In this document: positions 8,188 through 16,206 of the stretch, piece after piece
Position numbering within the stretch: the first letter of the stretch is position 1
Layout: each line of letters begins with the position of its first letter
Origin: Onishia taeanensis
Lineage (GTDB): Bacteria > Pseudomonadota > Gammaproteobacteria > Pseudomonadales > Halomonadaceae
Direction of reading: 5' to 3'
DNA: 64,000 bases
Assembly: GCF_013349955.1 (NCBI RefSeq)
Contig: NZ_JABVXC010000003.1
Coordinates: 1 to 64,000 of the forward strand
Notes under the pieces: model-generated
Databases searched by the model: none
What the model was told of the DNA's origin: nothing
The model's input: the letters and a program-made list of their open reading frames with translations, nothing else
Program-made: the position numbers and the translations under genes

Positions 8188-10266
8188 TTGACTCAGCTTG
8201 CCACCCTGCCCGACCAACTGACCAAACTACTGGATTCTCCTAGCCTGGCAATTTCAGTGGCCGACGGCGACCTGCATGGTAACCCCTTGATTTACGTCAA
8301 CGAAGCTTTCGAATGCCTGACCGGGTACCGTCGCGACGATGTGATCGGCCACTCCTGCCGTTTTCTGCAAGCCCCAGATACCGATCCGGAAGCGATCAAG
8401 CAGCTAGGCGTCGCCATTGAACAAGGCACCCCGATCACGCTGACGCTGAAAAACAGGCGCAGAGATAACTCAGAGTTCTGGAACGAGCTCAGTCTTTCGA
8501 CCATACATACCGGATCTGGCCGCCGCTTGCTGGTGGGGCTTCAGCGCGATGTCAGTGAGCGTGAGCGGGCCTGGAAGCAGCTGGAACTGACTCAGGCCGT
8601 CTTCCGCAACACTCATGACGGCATTCTGGTCACTGATGCCAGCAAACGAATCATCGATACCAACCCCGCCTTCACTCGCCTGACCGGTTATAAACAGGAA
8701 GAGGTATTGGGCAAGCGTCCCAATTTGCTGTCGTCGGGCAAGCACGACTCTGGCTTCTACCAGAGCATGTTCGCCGCCGTCGAAGAGCGAGGCTTCTGGA
8801 CGGGCGACATCTGGAATACGCGCAAGGACGGCAGCCAGTTGATCGAGAACACCACCATTTCGGCCATTCGCAATGATCATGGTGAGATCATCAACTATAT
8901 CGGCGTGTTCCGCGATATTACTCAGCGTCGCCTGAATCAAGCACGCCTGGAGCGCATGGCAAGCTACGACACGCTGACGGGGTTATTCAATCGAGGCCAT
9001 TTCAATATCTTGCTGGAGCGCCAGCTCGAGAGCCTGGAGTTCACCCAAACGGGCATTGCCGTGCTGTTTCTCGATCTCGATGACTTCAAGCCGATCAACG
9101 ACCGCTTTGGCCATGCCAGCGGTGACGAACTGCTGGTGGAGATCAGCCGTCGACTCAAGCGCCTGATGCGCGCCAACGACCTGACGGCTCGCTTCGGCGG
9201 TGACGAATTCGTGATTGCACTGAACGGTCTCGGTACGGCCGAAAAAGCGCGCAAGGTCGCCAAGAAGGTCCTCGATGATATTGTCCAGCCCTTCGCACTA
9301 GACAACGGTGAGCTGGTGACGGTCTCGGCGTCGGTGGGCATCGCCTTTACCACCACTCATGACACCACCAGCTCGGCACTGCTGGACGCCGCCGATGCCG
9401 CCATGTATGAGGCCAAGCAGCAAGGCAAGAACTGCATCGCCGTGGCCGATTCTCGCCTCACCGAATCAATGGCCGAAGACGCGCACATGCGCATCAAGGC
9501 CGCCTTCGACCGAGGCGAAATCGAGCTTTTTTTCCAGCCCGTTCTCTCTCTGGCGACCAATGAGGTCATCAGCTTCGAAGCCCTGGCGCGCTGGCGTCAT
9601 CCCGAAAAGGGGGTTCTTGGCCCTCAGCACTTCATCGACACTATCATCCATTCATCGATGAGCTTGCCTTTCGGACGCTGGCTGATCGACCAAGCAGGCC
9701 AGATGGCCGACCTGCTGCGTCGCCAAGGCTATCATGCCTTGATTGGGGTCAACCTGAGCCAGGACCAGATAGAAACAGGCGCTTTCATTGAAGCGCTAAC
9801 CGCCACCCGCCACCGATATGATCTCAGCGCCCCCTTCCTGATTGCCGAAGTGCTCGAATCCACGCACTTCCATGATCTGGACCTGGCATGCAGCCTGCTG
9901 AACGAAGCGCGCAATCAAAGCGCACACATTGCCCTGGACGACTTCGGCTCCGGCATTTCTTCGATCACCTACGCCAGCCAATTGCCTCTGCATACCATCA
10001 AAATCGATCACAGCGCAGTGAAGCACGTGGATACGCGCCCAGCTCAACGCCAGTACATCAGTGGAATTGTGGCTATGGGGCACGCCATGCAACGCGAGGT
10101 ACTCGCCGAAGGCATCGAAACCGAATCCCAACTGACCAGCATCCGGGAATTGGGCTGCGACATGGCCCAAGGCTATCTGATTGGCAAGCCGATGCCTCTT
10201 GACGAGTTACATGAAAGTTACTTATGCGAAACGGCGTCGCCCCGTTATCCGCTGCGTAAGCTATGA
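8188..10266 (+). CDS. LOV-PAS-GGDEF-EAL blue-light/c-di-GMP signalling protein
   Basis: A 692-residue soluble protein. Residues about 12-125 form a LOV domain: GHSCRFLQ (54-61) carries Cys57, the flavin-adduct cysteine, and Asn89, Asn99 and Gln119 match the flavin-contact positions. Asn of the usual GXNCRFLQ is Ser56. A second PAS domain spans about 135-250. The GGDEF domain has GGDEF at 337-341 and an intact inhibitory site RAND at 328-331. The EAL domain keeps Glu464 (EAL), Asn522, Glu554, Asp584-Asp585, Lys605, Glu641 and Gln661, the residues needed for metal binding and catalysis. Both synthesis and breakdown of c-di-GMP therefore look possible, presumably switched by blue light. The start is TTG at 8188, with GGGAA about 9 bases before it. 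No membrane segment is seen. Confidence 0.92.
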   Translation: MTQLATLPDQLTKLLDSPSLAISVADGDLHGNPLIYVNEAFECLTGYRRDDVIGHSCRFLQAPDTDPEAIKQLGVAIEQGTPITLTLKNRRRDNSEFWNELSLSTIHTGSGRRLLVGLQRDVSERERAWKQLELTQAVFRNTHDGILVTDASKRIIDTNPAFTRLTGYKQEEVLGKRPNLLSSGKHDSGFYQSMFAAVEERGFWTGDIWNTRKDGSQLIENTTISAIRNDHGEIINYIGVFRDITQRRLNQARLERMASYDTLTGLFNRGHFNILLERQLESLEFTQTGIAVLFLDLDDFKPINDRFGHASGDELLVEISRRLKRLMRANDLTARFGGDEFVIALNGLGTAEKARKVAKKVLDDIVQPFALDNGELVTVSASVGIAFTTTHDTTSSALLDAADAAMYEAKQQGKNCIAVADSRLTESMAEDAHMRIKAAFDRGEIELFFQPVLSLATNEVISFEALARWRHPEKGVLGPQHFIDTIIHSSMSLPFGRWLIDQAGQMADLLRRQGYHALIGVNLSQDQIETGAFIEALTATRHRYDLSAPFLIAEVLESTHFHDLDLACSLLNEARNQSAHIALDDFGSGISSITYASQLPLHTIKIDHSAVKHVDTRPAQRQYISGIVAMGHAMQREVLAEGIETESQLTSIRELGCDMAQGYLIGKPMPLDELHESYLCETASPRYPLRKL

Positions 10267-10281
10267 ACCACAAGATACGGG

Positions 10282-10310
10282 TTTATCTCGTGCCATCAGG
10301 CGCTTATAAT
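10282..10310 (+). promoter_or_regulatory. Promoter of tRNA-Arg
   Basis: A perfect TATAAT (10305-10310) lies 17 bases after TTTATC (10282-10287). Transcription would begin about 8 bases before the mature tRNA 5' end at 10326. The promoter sits in the short gap after the LOV gene stop codon. Confidence 0.6.
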
Positions 10311-10325
10311 ACGGCTCCTGCCAAA

Positions 10326-10402
10326 GCCCCCTTAGCTCAGCTGGATAGAGCAATCCCCTCCTAAGGGATAGGTCGAAGGTTCGAATCCTTCAGGGGGCGC
10401 CA
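10326..10402 (+). tRNA. tRNA-Arg (anticodon CCT)
   Basis: A complete cloverleaf of 77 bases with the CCA end encoded (10400-10402). The acceptor stem GCCCCCT (10326-10332) pairs with AGGGGGC (10392-10398), with discriminator G at 10399. The D arm contains AGCTCAGCTGGATAGAGC. The anticodon stem ATCCC/GGGAT encloses loop CTCCTAA with anticodon CCT at 10360-10362. The T arm carries GGTTCGAATCC. It reads the rare Arg codon AGG. Confidence 0.97.
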
Positions 10403-10805
10403 TGACGCCCGCATGATTGCCACGTTTTCCCCTGTCACCGCGCACCATGCAGCACGGGCGATCAGCGGACACCCAATGGACACCATGAGCAAAAGCCCCG
10501 GCCAAATGGCAGGGGCTAGTCTCTTTGCCGCTGGCATAACATGCGCCTCACAGATCGCAGTCATTGCCTCGTTGGCATTGCTTGCAGTGAACCCAGCGTT
10601 GACCGTCTTCGTTCTAGATCATAAATGCTGGCGTCTCGCCGCCATCAATGTCATGAACACACTCAACGACGGGGTGGCCGTGATGATCGGTACGGCAGGT
10701 GATGCGGTATCCATCTCGATTATTGCATTCAACCCGACGATTCAACCCAGCTATTTAACCCAGCCATTCACTTGAATTCCACGCAATTGAACTCCACTTG
10801 GCCAA
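10403..10805. other. Gene-free stretch after tRNA-Arg
   Basis: About 400 bases between the tRNA and the convergent diguanylate cyclase gene. I see a terminator-like hairpin at 10494-10517 and nothing else convincing. A 120-codon open frame starting at 10413 has no ribosome-binding site or family resemblance. Arg-tRNA genes are frequent integration targets, but no integrase, repeat of the tRNA 3' end or foreign gene is visible here. Confidence 0.5.
10494..10517 (+). terminator. Probable tRNA-Arg terminator
   Basis: AGCCCC-G-GCC (10494-10503), loop AAAT, GGC-A-GGGGCT (10508-10517) forms a stem with one mismatch, followed by AGTCTCTTTG. The U-tract is interrupted, so termination strength is uncertain. 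Confidence 0.45.
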
Positions 10806-12767
10806 TCAGACAGGCACAACGCTCTCAATGGTCCGGTTACGCCCCTTCCGCTTGGCCTGATAGCTAGCGTCATCGGCACGCGCCAGGATCTCATCGATAG
10901 TCGTATCAGTGACGAAAAAGCAAGCAGCGCCCAGGCTCAAGGTGACACGATAGGCTTTACCCTCCGCCGATACGCTCAGGTCTGCCACCGTTTCCAGCAG
11001 TCGTCTTGACACCGTTCGCGCCTGCGCAAGAGTGCAGCTGGGCATGAGAATCGCAAATTCATCCCCCCCTTGGCGGGCCACATAATCATTCTTGCGCACC
11101 AGCGGCGCAATCCCGCCGGCAATGGCTCGCAGCATCTCATCGCCCAACGCATGGCCACCCTCGTCATTGATCGGCTTGAAGTGATCCAGGTCGAAAATCA
11201 TCAAGACGGACTGCTGGTCTCGCTGCTGCCATTCGATAAAGGCCTCTTCAAGGCGACGCTCGAAGCCTCGACGATTGAGCAGGCCTGTCAGCGGGTCGTG
11301 CTCGGCCTCCCAGCGTTGCAACGCCTCTTGTTCGCGGCGCAGCGTAATGTCCTTGACCGTCCCAACATGACCCAGCAACGCTTGCCATTTCATGACTTGC
11401 CCAGTGTGCACCTCAAGCCAGAGCACCTCGCCACTAGCCCGCAAATAACGCACCTGGCGCAGGAAATCGCGACCATGCCGCATGGCCGCGCGCCACAGGT
11501 CAACGAAGTCATCGCGGTCTTCGGGATGAATATGCTGCATCCAATCTTTACTATGGAGATCATCACCCTGGTAGCCAGTCAACTCAGCCAGCGCGGGATT
11601 CATGTAGTCCACCTCGCCATCGGGTGACGCCACGAACATACCCACCGGCGATGACGCCAGCACCGCATCAAGGAAAGCCTGGCGCTCATGAAGGCTGGCC
11701 GTCGCCTCTTCTGTCTGGCGTTGAAGGCGGTTAAATGTCGTGGCCAACTGGCTCAGCTCGCTCATCCGTGAGTGAATATCCACCCGCTTACGCTCACCCG
11801 CAGCCACCTGACTGATTTGATGTTCCAGACGATGCAGCGATCCCAGTGCCAGCTTCAGCAGCCACCACAGGAGCGGTAGCATCAGCACGATGGTCACCAG
11901 GCCAACCCACCATAGTTTCTCCACCAGCAGCCCAATGGGCGCCTGCACCTGAGACATCGGTCGGGTGACCTGGACGACCCAACCCGCACTCCAGGCCTGC
12001 GCATAAGCTCGCAGGGCCTCGGTACCATCGGCCAGCTTGCCCTGGCCGGCTCCCTGCCATCCCAGCAAGGCTTGTTCACGCAGACTGTCGTTACCGTTAC
12101 TGTCAGCCTGCTGCATGACCAAGCGGTTATCAGGGTGCGAAAGCAAGATGCCGGAAGAGCTGATCAGAGAGGCGAAGCCATCATTGCCGATACGAATACG
12201 CCTGAGGCTATCGAAGAAACTGCTGGTCTCGACATTCACCGCCCCAACCAATTGGCCAGCAAAGCCTCCCCGCTCATCCGCGAGTGGCACTGTCACCATC
12301 ACGAACGGCTTGCCAGACGCTTTACTTAACAGCGGATCGCTGACATAGGGCCTCACCACGGCACGAGCAAACCGAAAGTAGTCGCGATCCGTGACATCGA
12401 CCCCATTCAAGCGTTCCAAACGAGGATAACTGGCGGTGACCTTGCCCTCTTGGGAGACAAGCGCCAGGCGATCAAACAGGGCAAGCAGCGGGGGGCTCGT
12501 GATCAGGGCTTCGCCAGATGCGCTCGCAAGCCGCGGACTGATGCCATCGGCAAGGCGTTCAAGTGCTTCAATGCGTTGCTCAATCGAGCGATCGACCTGA
12601 CGGGCGATCAGCCCGGCTTCATAGTTGAGGTGGCTGATATTGGCCTGACGAATCAGCTCGCTGCCCGTCAGGTAGGTAAACGCCAGCGTCGCGACGACCA
12701 ATACACTCCAACCGATGCCGATCCACAGCATGAGGCGGGAATGAAGCGTGCTCAGAATTCGCATCAT
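10806..12767 (-). CDS. Membrane sensor diguanylate cyclase (dCache-HAMP-PAS-GGDEF)
   Basis: A 653-residue inner-membrane protein. One membrane helix near residues 12-33 and a second near 280-305 enclose a periplasmic double-Cache-type sensor (motifs VDVTDRDYFRFA and FVMVTVPL). A HAMP-like segment follows, then a PAS domain (SSPVGMFVASPDGEVDYMN) and a C-terminal GGDEF domain. GGDEF is intact at 567-571 (RQGGDEFAIL) and the inhibitory RxxD site is RKND at 558-561, so active, product-inhibited synthesis of c-di-GMP is expected. The ligand cannot be read from the sequence; dCache domains often bind small organic molecules. The start is one of two adjacent ATGs (12767 or 12764). It converges on the tRNA gene. 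Confidence 0.92.
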   Translation of the reverse strand: MMRILSTLHSRLMLWIGIGWSVLVVATLAFTYLTGSELIRQANISHLNYEAGLIARQVDRSIEQRIEALERLADGISPRLASASGEALITSPPLLALFDRLALVSQEGKVTASYPRLERLNGVDVTDRDYFRFARAVVRPYVSDPLLSKASGKPFVMVTVPLADERGGFAGQLVGAVNVETSSFFDSLRRIRIGNDGFASLISSSGILLSHPDNRLVMQQADSNGNDSLREQALLGWQGAGQGKLADGTEALRAYAQAWSAGWVVQVTRPMSQVQAPIGLLVEKLWWVGLVTIVLMLPLLWWLLKLALGSLHRLEHQISQVAAGERKRVDIHSRMSELSQLATTFNRLQRQTEEATASLHERQAFLDAVLASSPVGMFVASPDGEVDYMNPALAELTGYQGDDLHSKDWMQHIHPEDRDDFVDLWRAAMRHGRDFLRQVRYLRASGEVLWLEVHTGQVMKWQALLGHVGTVKDITLRREQEALQRWEAEHDPLTGLLNRRGFERRLEEAFIEWQQRDQQSVLMIFDLDHFKPINDEGGHALGDEMLRAIAGGIAPLVRKNDYVARQGGDEFAILMPSCTLAQARTVSRRLLETVADLSVSAEGKAYRVTLSLGAACFFVTDTTIDEILARADDASYQAKRKGRNRTIESVVPV

Positions 12768-13222
12768 GCTGAAAACCCTAATAACTCATGACTTAATACC
12801 CTTACATTTTATCATGACAAGGATCATTTAATATTCTTAGCGTCGCCATCTATTATGCTAAGGAAACCGAGCAAAATTGACTCTTGTTTGGATGCACGAT
12901 GGCGCCTATTGCCTGACATCCACCAGCCTCGATCAATAACACCATACAACACATACATTTACCGCCACTCCTGATGTGCAGAGACGTATTGAAAAAACAC
13001 CTGAGCCCAGCATCGTTGACCCCGCAAGAGATGTAAGGAATCTCCCCCGTCTTCTACCAATACACAGGACCCATAAAGGGATCTTGAAGCCAAAGCCAGA
13101 AGCTGTTTCTAAGCCGCTCCGACGCGGACAACGCTTGGCTTCCACTACCTCACCCCATCGAGTGGCGATAAGGCCTGGCTATACAGCACGGCGACAAGGG
13201 GTGACTACAGGCGAGGTGCGAG
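12768..13222. other. Gene-free stretch upstream of the small exported protein
   Basis: About 450 bases. The first 100 are AT-rich and would hold the diguanylate cyclase promoter. The rest has ordinary composition, with a TATACA hexamer at 13180-13185 that could be a -10 element for the 13223 gene. No convincing gene was found on either strand. Confidence 0.4.
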
Positions 13223-13453
13223 ATGAAGACATCGATGAACCTGACCAGACTGACGACAGGACTGATGGCATCATTGTTGCTTGCGGGGTCGGCCCTGGCG
13301 ATGGATTCTGCCGCCATCGAGGAACGCATGGCGAAAATTAGCGAACAGACCGCCACATCAGAGGCGTCCAGGGTCGAGGCGCTGGAAACCCAGGTGAAGG
13401 AGCTTGAAGCCTTGATCCAAATGATGCTCGACGAGGAAGACAGCGACTCCTGA
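13223..13453 (+). CDS. Small exported coiled-coil protein
   Basis: A 76-residue protein with a clear signal peptide (ending LLLAGSALA, cleaved before MDSAA). The short mature part is acidic and helical, with a heptad pattern (EASRVEALETQVKELEALI) and an acidic tail EEDSDS. Such size and form recall small periplasmic chaperone-like or lipoprotein-anchoring helices, but I recognise no family. GAGG lies 6 bases before the ATG, and a good rho-independent terminator (13524-13542) follows 70 bases after the stop. Together these support a real single-gene unit. Confidence 0.68.
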   Translation: MKTSMNLTRLTTGLMASLLLAGSALAMDSAAIEERMAKISEQTATSEASRVEALETQVKELEALIQMMLDEEDSDS

Positions 13454-13494
13454 GGCCGACCGTCAGGCCAGCAGATCTGCGGCCTGCCTCCCAT

Positions 13495-13526
13495 CCAGAG
13501 AAGAGCCTTCCAGCCAGAGAAGAGCC
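13495..13526. repeat. Direct repeat CCAGAGAAGAGCC
   Basis: Two exact copies of CCAGAGAAGAGCC lie at 13495-13507 and 13514-13526, the second running into the terminator stem after the small exported protein gene. Probably a short local duplication. Confidence 0.6.
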
Positions 13527-13548
13527 TGCCATCCTGGCAGGCCTTTCT
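13524..13548 (+). terminator. Rho-independent terminator of the small exported protein gene
   Basis: GCCTGCCA (13524-13531), loop TCC, TGGCAGGC (13535-13542), followed by CTTTCT. An 8-bp perfect stem. Confidence 0.75.
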
Positions 13549-13624
13549 CTGCCACCCTGGCGTTTACCCAGGCGCTCTGTCTGCCTCGATGCCAGAAAAG
13601 CAGACAAGCACGCAATAACGCGCC

Positions 13625-14659
13625 TCAGTCGAGTTGCTTGACGCGCAGCTCATAGTTGTTGACGCCCGTCATTGCCGAGCCAAATTTCTGGCCATTGACC
13701 CAGATACGGTACTTGCCGGGCTCGAGGCGTGTTTCAAGATCGACATCGCCATCGAAGCCTTCACCGGCATCTCGCATCACGACCTTGCCGGCCTCATCCC
13801 GTACCTCGAGCTCGATCCGGTAGGTGCCTTCATAGCCGGTCGGATAGGTCGAAGTGGTGATCGCCACGGCACCGGGTTTCTGGACTTCGAACGACAGTAC
13901 CTCGCCGCGGGCACGAATCTTCACGTCGGTCACGATGGTCTGAAAGGTTTGTGCCTGCGTCGCTGTGGCAGGCGCAGCCGGCTGTGATGCGGTTTCAGGC
14001 GTTGCGGAAGCGTCCGGCGCCTCGGGTTGGCTCGGTTGGCTCGGTTGGCTCGGTTGGCTCGACTGGCTAGCGGTAGTCGCGGCCGGTGCCGCCAGAGCAG
14101 CCACCGCATCATCATCATTAACGAAGGCGCTACGGTTGCCATCGCGATCGACGCTTGTCGTAACCGTGCCACCATCATCCAGCACATCGGTACGCTTGCC
14201 CTGATCGTCGAAGCCCGTCACGGTGACGAAAAAGCTGTTGCCCCGCGAGCCCTTGGAACCATACTTCTGCCCCTCGACTCTCAGCACATAGTCGCCGGGC
14301 TCGAGGCGCTGGCGCATTTCCAGGCCGCCGTTCTGACCCAGGGCATCGCCGCGGGCGATCACGCCCCCATCACTATCCAGCAGCCTCGCCTTGACCCGGT
14401 AGTCTTCCGACTGACCGCCGGGCACATCGCTTTTGAACAGGTAGTCACCGGCCGTATCGACCGTAAAGGCATGCTCGTGCACGCCATCGTAGTTGAAGCT
14501 CTGGCTGCGAGCGTCATTCTCCGGCTGCAGGAAGCCGGTCAAATCCATCGCTTTGCCTTCCTCACGAAAGCGATCTTCGACGGCACTGGCCAGGCTGACA
14601 CTGCTGATCAGCGTAAGGCCAAGGGCAACCAGCACCCCGCTGACAATGGGCTGTTTCAT
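13625..14659 (-). CDS. Secreted protein with two PPC-like beta modules and a Ser-Gln-Pro linker
   Basis: A 344-residue exported protein with a signal peptide at the N-terminus (MKQPIVSGVLVALGLTLISS, ending near SLASA). Two similar beta-rich modules resemble bacterial pre-peptidase C-terminal (PPC) domains: each ends in a closely related block, RLEPGDYVLRVEGQKYGS in the first and RLEPGKYRIWVNGQKFGS in the second. They are joined by an Ala/Ser/Pro linker containing SQPSQPSQP, encoded by a 9-bp tandem repeat (about 14027-14060). No protease domain is present. The start is the ATG at 14659 with AGAGG 5 bases upstream. It lies just behind the porin and its terminator and may depend on read-through. 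The function is unknown; an envelope or cell-surface role is inferred. Confidence 0.78.
   Translation of the reverse strand: MKQPIVSGVLVALGLTLISSVSLASAVEDRFREEGKAMDLTGFLQPENDARSQSFNYDGVHEHAFTVDTAGDYLFKSDVPGGQSEDYRVKARLLDSDGGVIARGDALGQNGGLEMRQRLEPGDYVLRVEGQKYGSKGSRGNSFFVTVTGFDDQGKRTDVLDDGGTVTTSVDRDGNRSAFVNDDDAVAALAAPAATTASQSSQPSQPSQPSQPEAPDASATPETASQPAAPATATQAQTFQTIVTDVKIRARGEVLSFEVQKPGAVAITTSTYPTGYEGTYRIELEVRDEAGKVVMRDAGEGFDGDVDLETRLEPGKYRIWVNGQKFGSAMTGVNNYELRVKQLD
14027..14060. repeat. 9-bp tandem repeat in linker coding region
   Basis: TTGGCTCGG is repeated almost four times in tandem and encodes the Ser-Gln-Pro linker of the PPC-like protein on the minus strand. The length is a multiple of three, so copy-number change would lengthen or shorten the linker without a frameshift. 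Confidence 0.8.
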
Positions 14660-14681
14660 GGGACCTCTCATCAAGACGAAA

Positions 14682-14706
14682 AAAGCCGGCCCAGGGGGCC
14701 GGCTTT
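14682..14706 (-). terminator. Porin transcription terminator
   Basis: AAAGCCGGCC (14682-14691), loop of 5, GGCCGGCTTT (14697-14706): a perfect 10-bp stem. On the minus strand it is followed by a run of T. It lies about 50 bases after the porin stop and 22 bases before the next gene on the same strand. Confidence 0.88.
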
Positions 14707-14754
14707 CGTTATATAAGCCTGAGGCTGCGGGGTCAAACCCCGAAAGCGAAAGGC

Positions 14755-15765
14755 TTAGAACAGGTAGGTGATACCGGTAGCAACGCCGTCGCCTTCGTCG
14801 TTTTCACGATCGTCGGAAGCGACTTCGATGTAGGTATACATGGCGCTGGAGATGTTGTAGGTGCCACCCACAACGACTTCGGTGCGGTCATCAACGTTGC
14901 TGGCGTCGTAGCTGACTTCCTGCACGGCACCGTAGACGTCGCCCATGCCGTAGCCGTAGCGCGCACCCAGAGCGGCGAAGTCGATGTCATCTTCAGCGGC
15001 GCTGCCGTCTTCAAACTGCTCGTACTTGGCAGAGAGGCGCAGCGAGCCTACGGTGTACTGAGCGGTCACACCGTACTGGTCACCGAAATCGGTTTCCGGG
15101 GTAGTGGTAACGTCGAAGGTATCCAGGTTGTCGTAGACAGCGGCGAGGGAGAAGGCGCCAACGGTGTACTTGGCACCGCCGAAGAAGGAGGCTTCGCCGG
15201 AATCGCTGAGGTTCTCGTCTTCAGCGTCACCCTTGTACTGGCTACCAACGGCGAACTGCAGGCCACCGAAGGACGGCGAGGTGTAAGTCACCTTGTCAGT
15301 CTCGCGAGCACTACCCACACCACCTTCGGTTGTGGAATCTGAAACGTCGAAATATTCGTTGTTGGTGATCGGGTCCTGAATCCAGTCGTCGATCAGCTGA
15401 TCGTAGGAGCCGAGACGCACGTCACCGAAGGAGCCCTTGACACCGACATAGGCCTGGTCACCAGACTCGTCATCATCGATGTCGGTCTTCATCTCATCAG
15501 CTTGGATGTCGTCGAACTCGAGCTTCAGGTAACCGGTCACGTCGCTGGTGATGGCGTGCTCAGCGGCGAAGCCGAAGGTAGTACCGTTATCGCCGATTTG
15601 GTCACGAGAGTCGCCGTTAGCATCCTTGACACTGGCGTAAACCATCTGGATGTTGCCGTAGATATCCAGCTTGGTGCCGTCCTGGTTGTAGACGGTAGCA
15701 GCGGAGGCAGAGGCGGAAACTACCATGGCGCCGGCGATAGCAGTCGCTAAGAGTGTCTTTTTCAT
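14755..15765 (-). CDS. Outer-membrane general porin
   Basis: A 336-residue trimeric-type porin of the Gram-negative Porin_4 family. It has a signal peptide (MKKTLLATAIAGAMVVSASA, cleaved after SASA), a first strand TKLDIYGNIQMVYAS, a pattern of alternating beta strands, and the canonical C-terminal phenylalanine (TGITYLF). The loops are extremely rich in Asp and Glu, as expected for an outer-membrane protein of a halophile. The start ATG at 15765 is preceded by an AAGGAC-like sequence. Strong expression is likely given the codon use and terminator. Substrate selectivity cannot be told. Confidence 0.9.
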   Translation of the reverse strand: MKKTLLATAIAGAMVVSASASAATVYNQDGTKLDIYGNIQMVYASVKDANGDSRDQIGDNGTTFGFAAEHAITSDVTGYLKLEFDDIQADEMKTDIDDDESGDQAYVGVKGSFGDVRLGSYDQLIDDWIQDPITNNEYFDVSDSTTEGGVGSARETDKVTYTSPSFGGLQFAVGSQYKGDAEDENLSDSGEASFFGGAKYTVGAFSLAAVYDNLDTFDVTTTPETDFGDQYGVTAQYTVGSLRLSAKYEQFEDGSAAEDDIDFAALGARYGYGMGDVYGAVQEVSYDASNVDDRTEVVVGGTYNISSAMYTYIEVASDDRENDEGDGVATGITYLF

Positions 15766-16140
15766 CGCGATAAGTCCTTTGTATGACTAGCTTCAGGTTT
15801 CGATCGTGAATGCTGCTTGATGCAGCCGGCCTTTCGGTTTTTCCCGCCCGGGCATACTGCTCAAACCCAAGCGTCTATCCGATATTGGCCTTGTTATAAT
15901 CCAATGCTCGCAGGCAAACCATATACCGGGATTTTCCGGAGTGCAACAAGAAAAAACACTGTTTTTAATCTCGATGCACGATGCATATGGAACGCTTTCT
16001 ACTCACTGCTGTCGCTTCACGAGTCATGCAGCGGCACGAGGGTGGCATGCCGGTGTGACAATGCGATGACGATCAGCGGCGCCCATCATCCATGGTCGTT
16101 GCGTCGACGCAAAGCCGTGATCATCAACGCTTTATCGATT
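15766..16140. other. Porin upstream region
   Basis: A gene-free stretch of about 375 bases upstream of the porin. AT-rich segments at 15885-15970 include an inverted-repeat-like block AAAAAACACTGTTTTT (15951-15966) and CCGGGATTTTCCGG near 15927. On the minus strand TATAAC near 15895 could be a -10 element. No convincing small gene was found. Confidence 0.35.
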
Positions 16141-16206
16141 TTTCGCGGGACTCTCTAGCGGGACTCTTTCGTGGAACTGTTTCGCGGGACTCTTTCGCGG
16201 GACCTC
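16141..16206. repeat. 13-bp tandem repeat, five units
   Basis: Five consecutive units begin at 16141, 16154, 16167, 16180 and 16193 with consensus TTTCGCGGGACTC; two units are exact and the others differ at one to four positions. The block ends at the stop codon of the ProQ-like gene, so it forms the beginning of that gene's 3' untranslated region (minus-strand unit GAGTCCCGCGAAA). Confidence 0.85.

Noticed and set aside
10361..10564. 67-codon minus-strand frame ending in RPLKDSNLRPIP
   Set aside because: This is the well-known false protein produced by reading the antisense strand of a tRNA gene; it overlaps tRNA-Arg.
10413..10775. 120-codon plus-strand frame after the tRNA
   Set aside because: No ribosome-binding site, no recognisable domain, and it overlaps the likely tRNA terminator.
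12976..13341. 121-codon plus-strand frame upstream of and overlapping the small exported protein gene
   Set aside because: Biased composition, no start signal, and it conflicts with the better-supported gene at 13223.
15817..16158. 113-codon plus-strand frame upstream of the porin
   Set aside because: No ribosome-binding site, no family resemblance, and it runs into the 13-bp repeat block.
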